NCBI GenBank assembly: GCA_964636275.1
Contig: CAZWRN010000002.1
Span: forward strand, 1-64,000
DNA length: 64,000 bases
Source: CAZWRN01 sp964636275
Lineage (GTDB): Bacteria > Patescibacteriota > Microgenomatia > Daviesbacterales > UBA10151
Direction of reading: 5' to 3'
In this document: positions 43,237-51,315 of the stretch, in pieces
How positions within the stretch are numbered: position 1 is the stretch's first letter
How the letters are laid out: every line of letters starts with the position of its first letter
Notes under the pieces: generated by a model
Database searches by the model: none
What the model was told of the DNA's origin: nothing
The model's input: only the letters and a program-made list of their open reading frames with translations
Translations under genes and position numbers: made by a program

Positions 43237-43242
43237 CCGACT

Positions 43243-43587
43243 ATGTCCTCCCCAGACAAACCAACTGCTCAATCGACAACAGCGATTGAACAAAAAGATA
43301 TGCTTCTTGGAATAACTTATGCAAGTCGTGCTGTGACTCATGAAGCGCTCACTCCTTTAAACATTGCCACGGGCTATTTAGAACTTATGGTAGAGGATGC
43401 TACGCTCTCTCCTCATCATCGGCAAAACATTCAAGAAGCAATATCTCAAATAATGCGCGCTGCTGACTCACTTAACAGCTTACCTCGTATACGCCAAATT
43501 ATCACAACCGAATCACCAGTGGGACCCATGTTAGATATTAAAGCTTCGATCAAGCCGGCTGAAACAAAACCTGACACCACGGCGTGA
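43243..43587 (+). CDS. Orphan histidine-kinase DHp-like domain without an ATPase domain
   Basis: 114 residues. VTHEALTPLNIATGYLELM (His33) is a near-classical H-box, followed by a second helix (HHRQNIQEAISQIMRAADSL) as in a HisKA hairpin. There is no CA (ATP-binding) domain and no sensor. It could be a phosphotransfer or dimerisation partner for kinases elsewhere. Its last 57 bp overlap a convergent small ORF (43531-43659). The C-terminus is Pro/Thr-rich and probably flexible. Confidence 0.65.
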   Translation: MSSPDKPTAQSTTAIEQKDMLLGITYASRAVTHEALTPLNIATGYLELMVEDATLSPHHRQNIQEAISQIMRAADSLNSLPRIRQIITTESPVGPMLDIKASIKPAETKPDTTA

Positions 43588-43659
43588 ATTTTTGGATCTT
43601 CTCCACAGTGCTAATTCCAACCAATTATGATCTTTTTGTTCTTCTCTTTCTTTATACAT
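43531..43659 (-). CDS. Small ORF (42 aa) with strong Shine-Dalgarno, downstream of the CAP gene
   Basis: ATG at 43659 with AAGGAGG (43670-43664) 4 nt upstream, immediately after the CAP-domain stop. Encodes a basic, Arg-rich peptide (MYKEREEQKDHNWLELALWR at the start). No family recognised. It overlaps the end of the convergent DHp gene by 57 bp. The ribosome binding site argues for translation; without it I would not call it. Confidence 0.45.
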   Translation of the reverse strand: MYKEREEQKDHNWLELALWRRSKNSRRGVRFCFSRLDRSFNI

Positions 43660-43672
43660 AGGGCCTCCTTTC

Positions 43673-44146
43673 TTATGGTTTGATAAATACCAGTGAAACG
43701 ACTGACATCTCTTTCCCCTGAAAATTACCCGTCTGCTCCCCCAGGCCTATTACGGTAAATTGATCAGATAGTATGTTGGCTCTGTGGGCCGGTGAATCCA
43801 TCCAGGCTTTGACCATCTGATAATCATCGGTAAAACCTTTAGCTAGATTTTCCCCGGCTGCCTGATATTTCAGATGAGAGGTATTAATCAAATCCCATAC
43901 CAACTCTCCACTTGGTGACTGATGCGACCAATACTGTTTTTGCATCATATCTCTGACTTTTTTCTGAGCAATAAAAGAGAGCTCCGCATTGATGGTATAT
44001 TTTGGTAAGTGATGTTCTGTTCGCTCTCGGTTTATCTCCTCAACTACTCTTTTTTCGTCATAAGCCCAGGTTGTTTTGACCCCCACAGAGATAACAGTAG
44101 TTATTACCGTCATAAATATTAAGATTTTTTTTATTGTTTGTTTCAT
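43673..44146 (-). CDS. Exported CAP-domain (SCP/YkwD-like) protein
   Basis: 157 residues. A signal or anchor segment (about 5-24) is followed by a CAP domain: EINRERTEHHLPKYTINAEL, YWSHQSPSGE (His and Glu of the putative site), ENLAKGF, and VKAWMDSPAHRANIL. Bacterial CAP proteins are extracellular with mostly unknown activity. It lies between a 39-residue zinc-ribbon gene and a 42-residue ORF in one minus-strand unit, whose promoter region contains a Crp-type site. Confidence 0.85.
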   Translation of the reverse strand: MKQTIKKILIFMTVITTVISVGVKTTWAYDEKRVVEEINRERTEHHLPKYTINAELSFIAQKKVRDMMQKQYWSHQSPSGELVWDLINTSHLKYQAAGENLAKGFTDDYQMVKAWMDSPAHRANILSDQFTVIGLGEQTGNFQGKEMSVVSLVFIKP

Positions 44147-44225
44147 ATTTTTCTATCAAGCGGGCATCGCGTGGATAACCCGCCTGACTTTTTGATGATC
44201 AACCGCTAAACAGATTGATATTGTT

Positions 44226-44345
44226 TTAATTCTTCTGGCCGCAATTTTTGCACCAGGCTTTGTCGTAGTTCCAGACCTGCAGCTCACCTCCGCAAGCGGA
44301 ACATTTATCGTTGAGTAGCCAGACAAATGATTGTAAATAGTTCAT
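44226..44345 (-). CDS. Zinc-ribbon microprotein (39 aa)
   Basis: ATG at 44345, preceded by AAGGAG (44358-44353) with 7 nt spacing. The peptide begins MNYLQSFVWLLNDKCSACGG, and near the end has WCKNCGQKN. The four Cys (CxxC and CxxC) form a classical zinc ribbon. First gene of the unit containing the CAP-domain gene. A TAGAAT (44382-44377) is a plausible -10. Such microproteins often bind nucleic acid or a partner protein; no specific role can be assigned. Confidence 0.6.
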   Translation of the reverse strand: MNYLQSFVWLLNDKCSACGGELQVWNYDKAWCKNCGQKN

Positions 44346-44426
44346 CTATCATCTCCTTTCTACAGTTGTAAGATGCATTCTAGGCAAGGTAAGTATTTTT
44401 ATCAGTAAGATTTATTACCTTATAGG

Positions 44427-44442
44427 TGTGATATATCTCACA
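44427..44442. promoter_or_regulatory. Crp/Fnr-type operator
   Basis: TGTGATATATCTCACA: perfect TGTGA and TCACA half-sites with a 6 bp spacer, matching the consensus for Crp-type proteins. It lies between the divergent regulator gene (44523) and the zinc-ribbon/CAP unit. Centre to predicted start points: about 51 bp on the + side and about 64 bp on the - side. The regulator's recognition helix (SRETVS) suits this half-site, so autoregulation is likely. Confidence 0.7.
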
Positions 44443-44473
44443 GTCAAAAATGGATTTATAGGCTAAATTATGC

Positions 44474-44479
44474 TATACT
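44474..44479 (+). promoter_or_regulatory. Extended -10 of the Crp/Fnr-family gene
   Basis: TGCTATACT (TGn plus TATACT) forms a good extended -10. The predicted start (about 44486) leaves a leader of some 37 nt, unlike most genes in the window, and this leader contains a terminator-like hairpin. Confidence 0.6.
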
Positions 44480-44488
44480 ATAAGTCAT

Positions 44489-44514
44489 AGCTCGGAGTAA
44501 TCCGGGCTTTTTTT
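44489..44514 (+). terminator. Terminator-like hairpin in the 5' leader of the Crp/Fnr-family gene
   Basis: AGCTCGGA (44489) pairs with TCCGGGCT (44501) with one G-U pair; the loop is GTAA, a GNRA tetraloop. Seven T follow (44508-44514). It begins within a few bases of the predicted start point and ends 8 bases before the ATG. It should stop most transcripts unless overridden, so it may act as an attenuator. The minus strand lacks a T run, so it does not serve the divergent unit. Confidence 0.6.
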
Positions 44515-44522
44515 CGGCTATT

Positions 44523-45188
44523 ATGGACTCTGATATACAAAAAAAATTACAGGATTTTTTTAGTCAGTATCGCGCTGTTACCTACAAAAAGGGTGACACT
44601 ATCTACCGACCCGAAGAAACTCCCGATCACATCGCTTATATTAAATCAGGCTACGTCAGACAATATATTATTACCCAGGATGGTGAAGAGAGAACGATAA
44701 ATATATTTAAGCCAATTTTTTATTTTAGTCTGATATTTGCTATGACTGATACTAAAAATAAATATTATTTTGAAGCGATTACTCCCGTGGAGATGTGGAA
44801 AGCACCCAGAAACGATGTTATCGATTTTATTCATTCTGATCCACAGGTCTTGTTTGAAATAACTAAAAATATTTTTCGTGGATTTTCAGATCTACTGCAA
44901 AATCTGGAAGCTGCAATTTCTGGGGATGCCTATTCCAAAGTATCAGCGATGATATTGATGATGGCTGAGCGTTTTGGCAGTCAAGTAGCTCAGATCAATC
45001 AAACATATATCACTATCAGCCCGACTCATAAAGATATTGGTGGTTTGCTGGGTTTTAGCCGCGAAACGGTCAGTATTCAGATGGGAAAATTACAACAACA
45101 AGGGATCATCGCACAAGAAAATGGCAAGATATATATCAAAAATCTAGAACAATTGAGAGATGCAGCTGCAACGTCTCATTCATCCTAA
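44523..45188 (+). CDS. Crp/Fnr-family transcription regulator
   Basis: 221 residues: an N-terminal cyclic-nucleotide-binding-type barrel (about 1-115), a long dimer helix, and a winged helix with the recognition helix LLGFSRETVSIQMGKLQQQG (about 180-200). There is no Cys in the protein, so it is not an Fe-S Fnr, and the GE...R signature that binds cAMP phosphate in Crp is not seen. The ligand may be different or absent. The TGTGA-type operator upstream and the leader hairpin suggest autoregulation. Last 9 bp overlap the convergent Fic-like gene. Confidence 0.88.
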   Translation: MDSDIQKKLQDFFSQYRAVTYKKGDTIYRPEETPDHIAYIKSGYVRQYIITQDGEERTINIFKPIFYFSLIFAMTDTKNKYYFEAITPVEMWKAPRNDVIDFIHSDPQVLFEITKNIFRGFSDLLQNLEAAISGDAYSKVSAMILMMAERFGSQVAQINQTYITISPTHKDIGGLLGFSRETVSIQMGKLQQQGIIAQENGKIYIKNLEQLRDAAATSHSS

Positions 45189-46256
45189 AACGTATTTAGC
45201 TTTTTTAGTACCTCCAACCTTTTTGACCAGCCCTTTCTCTTTCAAAAATTTCAATTCTCGGAGTACGGTATCATCAGAATAATCCGGGAAAATTTTTCTA
45301 AAATCTTTATTCATCATACTGTCGTGTTTGCGTAAATATTCTAGAATGATCATCTGCCTCTCATTTAGTTCGATGCCAAAGCCAAATTTGTCTTTGATGT
45401 GTGATTCCCGAGAGACTAATTTTACTTTTTCTCTGATTGATTGCACCTCTTTGGCAAAGCCTTCAACGAAATATTCTAGCCATTCGGTAAGTTCCCTCTC
45501 ACTTGAATCCAACACCTTCTGCCGAGCAACTTTTTGAATTAATGAATAATATTTCAGTGGGTCCTGATCAAAGTATTCATTTAAAGAGATAAAATTGTGA
45601 TAAAAATATCTGTCCAGTGATAAAGTCAACCAGGTTAAAAGTTGAGCTGTTTTGGAATTGGCTGCCAGAAATGGATGAATTCTGACGAGTTCAAAATGGA
45701 CAATTGCTGCTTTGATTACCGGATGAGTATCTTTGCCACTTCGTGAATTTATCCAATTGACCAGGTCTTCCAGCATATAGGAGATTTCCACTGCAGGCGG
45801 AGGTGAATAACTAACCTCCCCGGTTTGAATATTTCTGATGACAATCTGTTTAGATCTGAAGTTTCCAGAATGTTCTGCCGGTAAGACTTTTTCAGTGATA
45901 AGACGATGAATTTCATTGATAGTTTCTATGGTCAGCTGATATGGTCTGCCAGGACCGATCTGTTTAACAATTTTTTCAATAAACTGGCACCCTTTTTGAT
46001 AGGCAAAAAGGTCTTCAACATCTTTTGTCAGAGCATTTACCTCTTTGCCATCCAGCAGCGCTTGAACCTGCTCAAAAGAAAGTCCATTGCCTTCCAGGCG
46101 GGTACCAAAATGAATAGTTCGTTCAAGTGCATCTTTGGCCAGCTTATTTTCCCAGGCCGGTATAATTGGAGTCGCATCGATGATTTCACGGCCGGCATCG
46201 ATCTGCCCTATATATCTTAAAATTTCATTGGTAATAGTGTATCTTGGTGTGAACAT
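45180..46256 (-). CDS. Fic-family protein with degenerate active-site motif
   Basis: 358 residues. N-terminal inhibitory-type motif GTRLEGN (about 51-57), then a Fic core (about 95-230), then a winged-helix C-terminus (about 285-358, MNKDFRKIFPDYSDDTVLRE). The normal HPFxDGNGR active loop reads HPFLAANSK (194-202): the His is kept but the Asp/Glu, both Gly and the Arg are changed. AMP transfer would probably be lost. It may act as a regulator through its DNA-binding-like C-terminus. It follows the DedA gene by 2 bp in the same operon. Confidence 0.78.
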   Translation of the reverse strand: MFTPRYTITNEILRYIGQIDAGREIIDATPIIPAWENKLAKDALERTIHFGTRLEGNGLSFEQVQALLDGKEVNALTKDVEDLFAYQKGCQFIEKIVKQIGPGRPYQLTIETINEIHRLITEKVLPAEHSGNFRSKQIVIRNIQTGEVSYSPPPAVEISYMLEDLVNWINSRSGKDTHPVIKAAIVHFELVRIHPFLAANSKTAQLLTWLTLSLDRYFYHNFISLNEYFDQDPLKYYSLIQKVARQKVLDSSERELTEWLEYFVEGFAKEVQSIREKVKLVSRESHIKDKFGFGIELNERQMIILEYLRKHDSMMNKDFRKIFPDYSDDTVLRELKFLKEKGLVKKVGGTKKAKYVLG

Positions 46257-46258
46257 AT

Positions 46259-46963
46259 TTAGCTTTGAGATTTTTTATATGTCAAAGAGACAATCAAAAT
46301 TCCGATAAAAATCATTGACAGAAGTAAAGTGTACTTTTTGATAATTACTAAAACCATATCCCCTAAAGCATAGACCAGCAAACTCCATGATATGACCCAA
46401 AAACAGATTGAAAACAGGGATATCAGTCCAAACATCGTGATTTCAAGTCTGGATGCCCCAGCTGCCAGCGACATATAGGCACCCAGGTTTGGGTTGATAA
46501 ATGAGATAAAAATACTTCGCCCGCCATTTTTTTTAAGTTCTTGTTTGGCTTTATCAAAGACACCTCCCTGCCCAAATCTTTTGAGCAAGTCACTAAAACC
46601 ATAATATCCGACTAGGTAATCAATAGTAAAACCAATGACAATACCACTGATGACAGCCAGCATGACAAAAGGCAATTCTGTCTCACCAGTTCGAGCAAAA
46701 ACTATTCCTAAAGCCAAGGCTACCTGACCTGGAGCAAACAGATTTATTAATACTAGACTTTCCAGAAGAGCAGCTACAAACAGTATTTCGTAGCCGTAGG
46801 TTGCATAGTATTTTGAAAATAGATTGACCAGCTCTTCTGAGGTAGGCAAAATACCCCGAATGAAAAAAAGAAACAAAGCATAAGCAACCAGTAATAAGGC
46901 AGGAAGGATGATATCTGATCCTATAACCATTTGCGTAAATCGACGAATTGGATGAGCGTTCAT
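46259..46963 (-). CDS. DedA-family membrane protein
   Basis: 234 residues, with about five membrane helices. Family features are FAPGQVALALGIVFA with the conserved Pro-Gly near the first re-entrant segment, and the middle block FGQGGVFDKAKQELKKNGGRSIF followed by NPNLGAYMSLAAGAS. DedA proteins include undecaprenyl-phosphate and phospholipid flippase candidates. That would fit a cell with a large glycan programme. Head of an operon with the Fic-like gene. Confidence 0.82.
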   Translation of the reverse strand: MNAHPIRRFTQMVIGSDIILPALLLVAYALFLFFIRGILPTSEELVNLFSKYYATYGYEILFVAALLESLVLINLFAPGQVALALGIVFARTGETELPFVMLAVISGIVIGFTIDYLVGYYGFSDLLKRFGQGGVFDKAKQELKKNGGRSIFISFINPNLGAYMSLAAGASRLEITMFGLISLFSICFWVISWSLLVYALGDMVLVIIKKYTLLLSMIFIGILIVSLTYKKSQS

Positions 46964-47086
46964 AAGCTAGAACAGAAGCAATCAGTACTAAGCAAGCGGT
47001 TTTTTATCTTTTTGCTTATCTCTTTTTGCTTATCTCTTATTACTAATTATCGCATATTTCCCGCAGAAAAGTTGGTGGATATCGAT

Positions 47087-48133
47087 TTAAACAAAATTTC
47101 CAGCTTTAACCTGGATAATTTCAGCTTCTTTTAATGAATCGGCTAAGACATCATCCCAATCAACTGAGGCAATAATCGTTTGTTGCTGAAAAGCCAGTTC
47201 TATCACATGCTGCCTATGTGAAGCATCTAGCTCAGAAAAGATATCATCGAGCAGTAAGAGCGGTCGCTCCCCTAAGATTGATTGGATAAATTCGACTTCG
47301 GAAAATTTAAGATCCAATACTGCAGTTCTTTGTTCGCCTCGAGAACCATATTTTGATAAATCTCGTTCTTCATACATGAAAACAAAATCATCCCGGTGCG
47401 GTCCGATTAAAGAACTAGCGGAGGCGATCTCCCGATCTTCATATTCTTTCCATCGTTCCAGGCTGATTTCACTGGGTTTATACATATATTTAAATGGGCC
47501 AAACTTTTTTTCGGTCAGATTTATCTGCTGAAAATAATGTCGCCTTTTTTCAGAGAGTACGGCACCTAAAATAATCTGCTGATCGATCCAATAAGCCAGT
47601 TGATCCTTTCTAGCCAATCCTTCATGAATGGCTTTCAGAATACGATTTTTTCTGATCACAATATTTTCATAAGCGCTGAGTGTCCGTTTGTATTCACGGT
47701 CAGATTGGGACAGCGTCTGATCAATATGATAGCGTCTTAGAGATGGAGACCCAGTGACTAAATTGATGTCCTCGGGTGTAAAAAAAACGACTGCTAGATT
47801 TAAACAATAATCGGTACTTCTTCTCGGTATTCCGTTTACTCTAGTCTTTTTCGCCAGTTTACCGTTTTGTAAAAGCATAGCTATTTCCAAACTAATTGTT
47901 TCGCTGTTTCCAACTTCGCCCGCAACACGCAAAAATTCTTCTCCTTCTTTGATCAGCTCTTCATCCCGATCGGCTTTGGCTGACTTAGTTGTAGCTAGCA
48001 AGTAAATACTTTCCAAAAAATTAGTTTTTCCTTGAGCATTTTCACCCGTCAAAACTGTAACCTGTTTATTAAATGGAAAATCTATTGCCTGATAATTACG
48101 AAAATTTTGCAGTTTTAGATGTAGAAGACGCAT
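47087..48133 (-). CDS. recF: DNA replication and repair protein RecF
   Basis: 348 residues, close to the family norm (about 360). ABC-type ATPase that loads RecA at gaps. Walker A is GENAQGKTN (about 31-39), the signature motif SRGEQRTAVLDLKFSE, and Walker B PLLLLDDIFSELD with a D-loop after it. The N-terminus MRLLHLKLQNFRNY is typical. No dnaA/dnaN/gyrB neighbours, unlike the usual oriC cluster. Divergent from a histidine-phosphatase gene. Confidence 0.93.
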   Translation of the reverse strand: MRLLHLKLQNFRNYQAIDFPFNKQVTVLTGENAQGKTNFLESIYLLATTKSAKADRDEELIKEGEEFLRVAGEVGNSETISLEIAMLLQNGKLAKKTRVNGIPRRSTDYCLNLAVVFFTPEDINLVTGSPSLRRYHIDQTLSQSDREYKRTLSAYENIVIRKNRILKAIHEGLARKDQLAYWIDQQIILGAVLSEKRRHYFQQINLTEKKFGPFKYMYKPSEISLERWKEYEDREIASASSLIGPHRDDFVFMYEERDLSKYGSRGEQRTAVLDLKFSEVEFIQSILGERPLLLLDDIFSELDASHRQHVIELAFQQQTIIASVDWDDVLADSLKEAEIIQVKAGNFV

Positions 48134-48171
48134 GACGGGAATGGTAGTATGGTAGCATCTTTAATTCAAGT

Positions 48172-48750
48172 ATGGCAAAAACATTTTACCTTTTTAGACA
48201 CGGTGATACCTTTGTCACTCGAGGACAAAGACTATGGTATTACCCGACATTTTTACCAAAGACTGCTTTTTCATATGGGGCCAAAGTCTTCTCAGCATCG
48301 ATTTTGAATGAGGCCAGACCCACTATCAAAAAACTAGCGGAGTACCTTTCAAAAATACCCACCCAGTTTAATGCTTCATCCCAATTTCGCAGATGCCGCC
48401 AAACAGTTGAGATAGTTGAGAAAGAAACTCAGAAAGAGTTTGTTTTTGATAAAAGACTCAACGAATTTGTTTTTGAAACACCCTGGGCTTTTCAAAATAG
48501 GGTAAAAAAATTTTTATCCGAGCTAGAGCAAAAAGAGTTTCAGTCGGTAGCTATTTGTACTCATGGTGCGGTACTAGCACTTATTGCAAGTATCTTGTCT
48601 GGCAAAAAGGTTGGCTTTCCCAAACCAGGGGTTTTAGTGATTATTAAAGGAAATGAGATTTCCTATAAAGACTTCAACTCTGTACCAGAAGAGGTGGTTC
48701 CGGAAACAAAAAAATTAAATACTCCCAAAATTCTGGGAAAGAACAATTGA
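48172..48750 (+). CDS. Histidine-phosphatase (phosphoglycerate-mutase) superfamily protein
   Basis: 192 residues. The catalytic motif FRHGDT replaces RHGET at residues 7-12; a second conserved Arg lies in SSQFRRCRQT and a late His in ICTHGAVLA. This is a branch-2-like or SixA-like phosphatase rather than a glycolytic mutase. TTTAAT ends 6 nt before the ATG. The last 30 residues are polar and lack family similarity. The substrate is unknown. Confidence 0.82.
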   Translation: MAKTFYLFRHGDTFVTRGQRLWYYPTFLPKTAFSYGAKVFSASILNEARPTIKKLAEYLSKIPTQFNASSQFRRCRQTVEIVEKETQKEFVFDKRLNEFVFETPWAFQNRVKKFLSELEQKEFQSVAICTHGAVLALIASILSGKKVGFPKPGVLVIIKGNEISYKDFNSVPEEVVPETKKLNTPKILGKNN

Positions 48751-48802
48751 CCACATCTGATCTCTTGTTTTTTAAATACTTCTCTGGGATAATCTTTTTT
48801 TA

Positions 48803-49249
48803 ATGCGCTTAAAAGATTCAGTTGTAGCATTAAAAGATTTACCCCAACCAGAACTTCGTATTTTTGGACAAACATCAGGAGTGACTAATATATATTGGAA
48901 TGGTGCTGTTGTGGTTGAAGCTTCAGTAGGACACGGTTATTTTCCGAGCCATCGAGAACTTGTAAATCGGCTTGGTCCAGATTATCAAAAATTAATTTCC
49001 TCTGTAGAAAAGTCTTATCAAATTAGAACAACTATTGCTGAAAATGTGGCAGCAGCTTTAGATGCGTTACCGATGCATGATCTACCAATTCAGCCTGATA
49101 TCCGTGATCTAAGATCTAAAAGAAATCCCATTAACTCTGCAGCTTTGCCAGAAGTTATAGCTCCATCAACTTTATATACCACAGAAGTCACTTCACCAAA
49201 GAGATTGCCCAGAAAAGCTTTATTGACGGCTGCTGTTGCAGCTTTTTAA
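48803..49249 (+). CDS. Hypothetical protein
   Basis: 148 residues, no known family. The ATG lies 9 nt after GATAAT and the expected 17 bp upstream there is TTGTTT. The first half has a strand-helix pattern (ELRIFGQTSGVTNIYWNGAV, ASVGHGYF); the second is Pro-rich and ends with a short hydrophobic tail (ALLTAAVAAF) that might anchor it. Its stop overlaps the convergent MFS gene by 4 bp. Confidence 0.5.
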   Translation: MRLKDSVVALKDLPQPELRIFGQTSGVTNIYWNGAVVVEASVGHGYFPSHRELVNRLGPDYQKLISSVEKSYQIRTTIAENVAAALDALPMHDLPIQPDIRDLRSKRNPINSAALPEVIAPSTLYTTEVTSPKRLPRKALLTAAVAAF

Positions 49250-50640
49250 TCCTCTTTCTTCCAGTGTCCCAATCCTAAAAATTGTCTTAAACGATATGGC
49301 AGATGCTGTTCATCAAAATAAAAGCTTGGTTTGATCGCCATAAATCCAAGTAGGGCTACAGTTCCGCCGATAGCAATAAATATTGGAGCTGTTCCAAAAA
49401 TATCGGCTAGTACTCCGACCAATACAACCGGAAACAGGGTCAGTGCCGACATCAATACTCCCAATATCGAAAAGACTTTTCCTCTAACACTATCCGGAGT
49501 ATTTTCCTGTAATACAGTCTGAGAAGGCACAACAACAGAGACCATTGTCATACCAAGTAGAAATGACCCAATGGCTAAAATAGTAGACAGAGAAGGCTGG
49601 TAGATAAATGGCAAAGGTCTTGGTTTGGGAAAATAACTAATAGCCGGGGAGATCAAAGGGGCTGCTCCGACCAGGAAAAACAATAATCCGGCCAGTAAAA
49701 TAGCAATTCCGACAATACTTCGTTTGGGTATCTTATACCCGAACCGGCCAATCGCAATTCCTCCTAGTACCATCCCCAATCCCAGAGGTAAAATTAGAAC
49801 ATAAGATGCATCGGTGGCATTTACTTGAAGATTTTTTTCAAAAAAAGATGGAATTAATACTCCTAATATGGCGATCGCTACCTGGACAGAAGCGAGAATC
49901 AGCAGTGATGCCATCACCACTACTTTGCCTCTGATCAGTCCAATAGTACTCTTGACTTCCAATACCGACATCTCCCAAAAAGTTGGCAGGTCTTTTCTTT
50001 TTAAAGCATTTTTTAATCTTCTTGATTGATCATCTTCAGTGTTAACTATTTTCGGAAAGTAAAAGGTCAGCCCAAATGCAGCCATCAACATTAATGCTCC
50101 CAATAAAAAGATCATATCAATCCCGAGATGTTGAATCAGTGGCCCGGAGAAACCAAATCCGATCAAAAAAGACGCAAATAAGGTGATAGAAAAAAGTGAG
50201 TTAGCCACCAGCAGCTGGTTTTTTTTGACTAAAAGCGGGATAGCTGAAGACTCAGCCGGGATATAAAACTGGCCTAAAGCATTAACTAAAAAAGTTATCC
50301 CTAAAATGGCTAAAAAGCTGCCTTTAAAGAAAATCAGGCCAATGAAGCAAAGCGCCATGGCCAGATCAATCACCCGAATAATTTTTCGCCTGTCAGTAAT
50401 ATCGACCAATAAACCCGCAAAAAGTCCTAGAATCACTGCTGGCAGGTAGACAGCAAACATCAGAGCTGCTACAGCAGTGTTTGACTCTGTCAGTCTAAAC
50501 ACCCATATAAGCAGAGCGAAATTCATGCTGTTGTAGGATAGTTGGACCAAAATCTGATTAATCCATAAATTCACAAAGCCACGATGGGCTAAAATCTCTT
50601 TTAATGAAGCGGGTTTTTCTTCCATAGGGTCAAACTGCAT
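49246..50640 (-). CDS. Major facilitator superfamily transporter (MFS_3/enterobactin-exporter-like)
   Basis: 464 residues with about twelve helices in two halves. The first cytoplasmic loop has GLLVDITDRRKIIRV, a good motif A for MFS drug or siderophore exporters. The central loop (about 195-230) is unusually long and charged (RRLKNALKRKDLP). A TAGATA lies about 8 nt before the ATG. Probable exporter; the substrate is unknown. Divergence from the MFS at 31766 shows they are not recent duplicates. Confidence 0.82.
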   Translation of the reverse strand: MQFDPMEEKPASLKEILAHRGFVNLWINQILVQLSYNSMNFALLIWVFRLTESNTAVAALMFAVYLPAVILGLFAGLLVDITDRRKIIRVIDLAMALCFIGLIFFKGSFLAILGITFLVNALGQFYIPAESSAIPLLVKKNQLLVANSLFSITLFASFLIGFGFSGPLIQHLGIDMIFLLGALMLMAAFGLTFYFPKIVNTEDDQSRRLKNALKRKDLPTFWEMSVLEVKSTIGLIRGKVVVMASLLILASVQVAIAILGVLIPSFFEKNLQVNATDASYVLILPLGLGMVLGGIAIGRFGYKIPKRSIVGIAILLAGLLFFLVGAAPLISPAISYFPKPRPLPFIYQPSLSTILAIGSFLLGMTMVSVVVPSQTVLQENTPDSVRGKVFSILGVLMSALTLFPVVLVGVLADIFGTAPIFIAIGGTVALLGFMAIKPSFYFDEQHLPYRLRQFLGLGHWKKED

Positions 50641-50664
50641 TGTACTCTTATCTAGAAAATTTTA

Positions 50665-51315
50665 TCAACCAGCTTGATCTAAAGTACGCCAAAAATGTTC
50701 TGGATCAGTTTGAATCCAGTCATGGTCTAGATTTGGCAGTATTTTTAATATAGATCCTTTGACCGCCTGATGAATTTGTTGGCTTGCTGTTACAGATACT
50801 AGCTTATCTGCATCTCCATATAAAATTTGGGTTGGCAGATTTATCTTTCTGGCTATGTCAACAGTATTTATTCTCCTTGCGAACTTACCTAGTTTCAGAT
50901 GAAATAGTGGTTTTGATAAAAAATTAATTGCTTCAAAAAACTTTTTATCTGAATTATGAAATGCCTTTTTACTGTTTCTGCTTATCATTTTGAGTGACTC
51001 TTTCCCAAAATCTCCTTCAAAGGGAAAACCTACAGAATTAATCAAATAGAGTTGTGTGATTTTTTGTGGATATGTGGCTGCATATGCAATTGCTACCGCT
51101 CCCCCCAATGAATGTCCGGCTAAAACAAATTTATCAATTTGTTTGGACTGAATATACTCATCCAACTTTTTTGCTGCATCCATCAGATCTTGGTTTTCAA
51201 TCAACCGGTCAGCCCCAATCATTTCAACTTTTATATCAACCGGAACAGTCTGTAAAAATTTTTTAAAGGAATAGTCAGTACTTGCCCATCCTCTGATAAA
51301 TACAAAGTTTTTCAT
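50665..51315 (-). CDS. Alpha/beta hydrolase
   Basis: 216 residues from the ATG at 51315, which overlaps the mutM stop by 4 bp. Catalytic elements are the nucleophile elbow LAGHSLGGA (Ser), the Asp in ILYGDADKLVS and the His in NLDHDWIQ. This is the general BioH/carboxylesterase type. Translationally coupled to mutM. The substrate is unknown. Confidence 0.82.
   Translation of the reverse strand: MKNFVFIRGWASTDYSFKKFLQTVPVDIKVEMIGADRLIENQDLMDAAKKLDEYIQSKQIDKFVLAGHSLGGAVAIAYAATYPQKITQLYLINSVGFPFEGDFGKESLKMISRNSKKAFHNSDKKFFEAINFLSKPLFHLKLGKFARRINTVDIARKINLPTQILYGDADKLVSVTASQQIHQAVKGSILKILPNLDHDWIQTDPEHFWRTLDQAG

Noticed and set aside
44160..44195. GCGGG/CCCGC inverted repeat between the zinc-ribbon and CAP genes
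   Set aside because: A 5 bp stem with a 14-base loop and no T run; too weak to call a terminator or riboswitch.
46931..47134. 67-residue plus-strand frame with one hydrophobic segment between DedA and recF genes
   Set aside because: It overlaps the DedA start and recF end, has no -10 or Shine-Dalgarno at a sensible distance, and its hydrophobic stretch is partly due to a 14 bp tandem TTTTTGCTTATCTC repeat.
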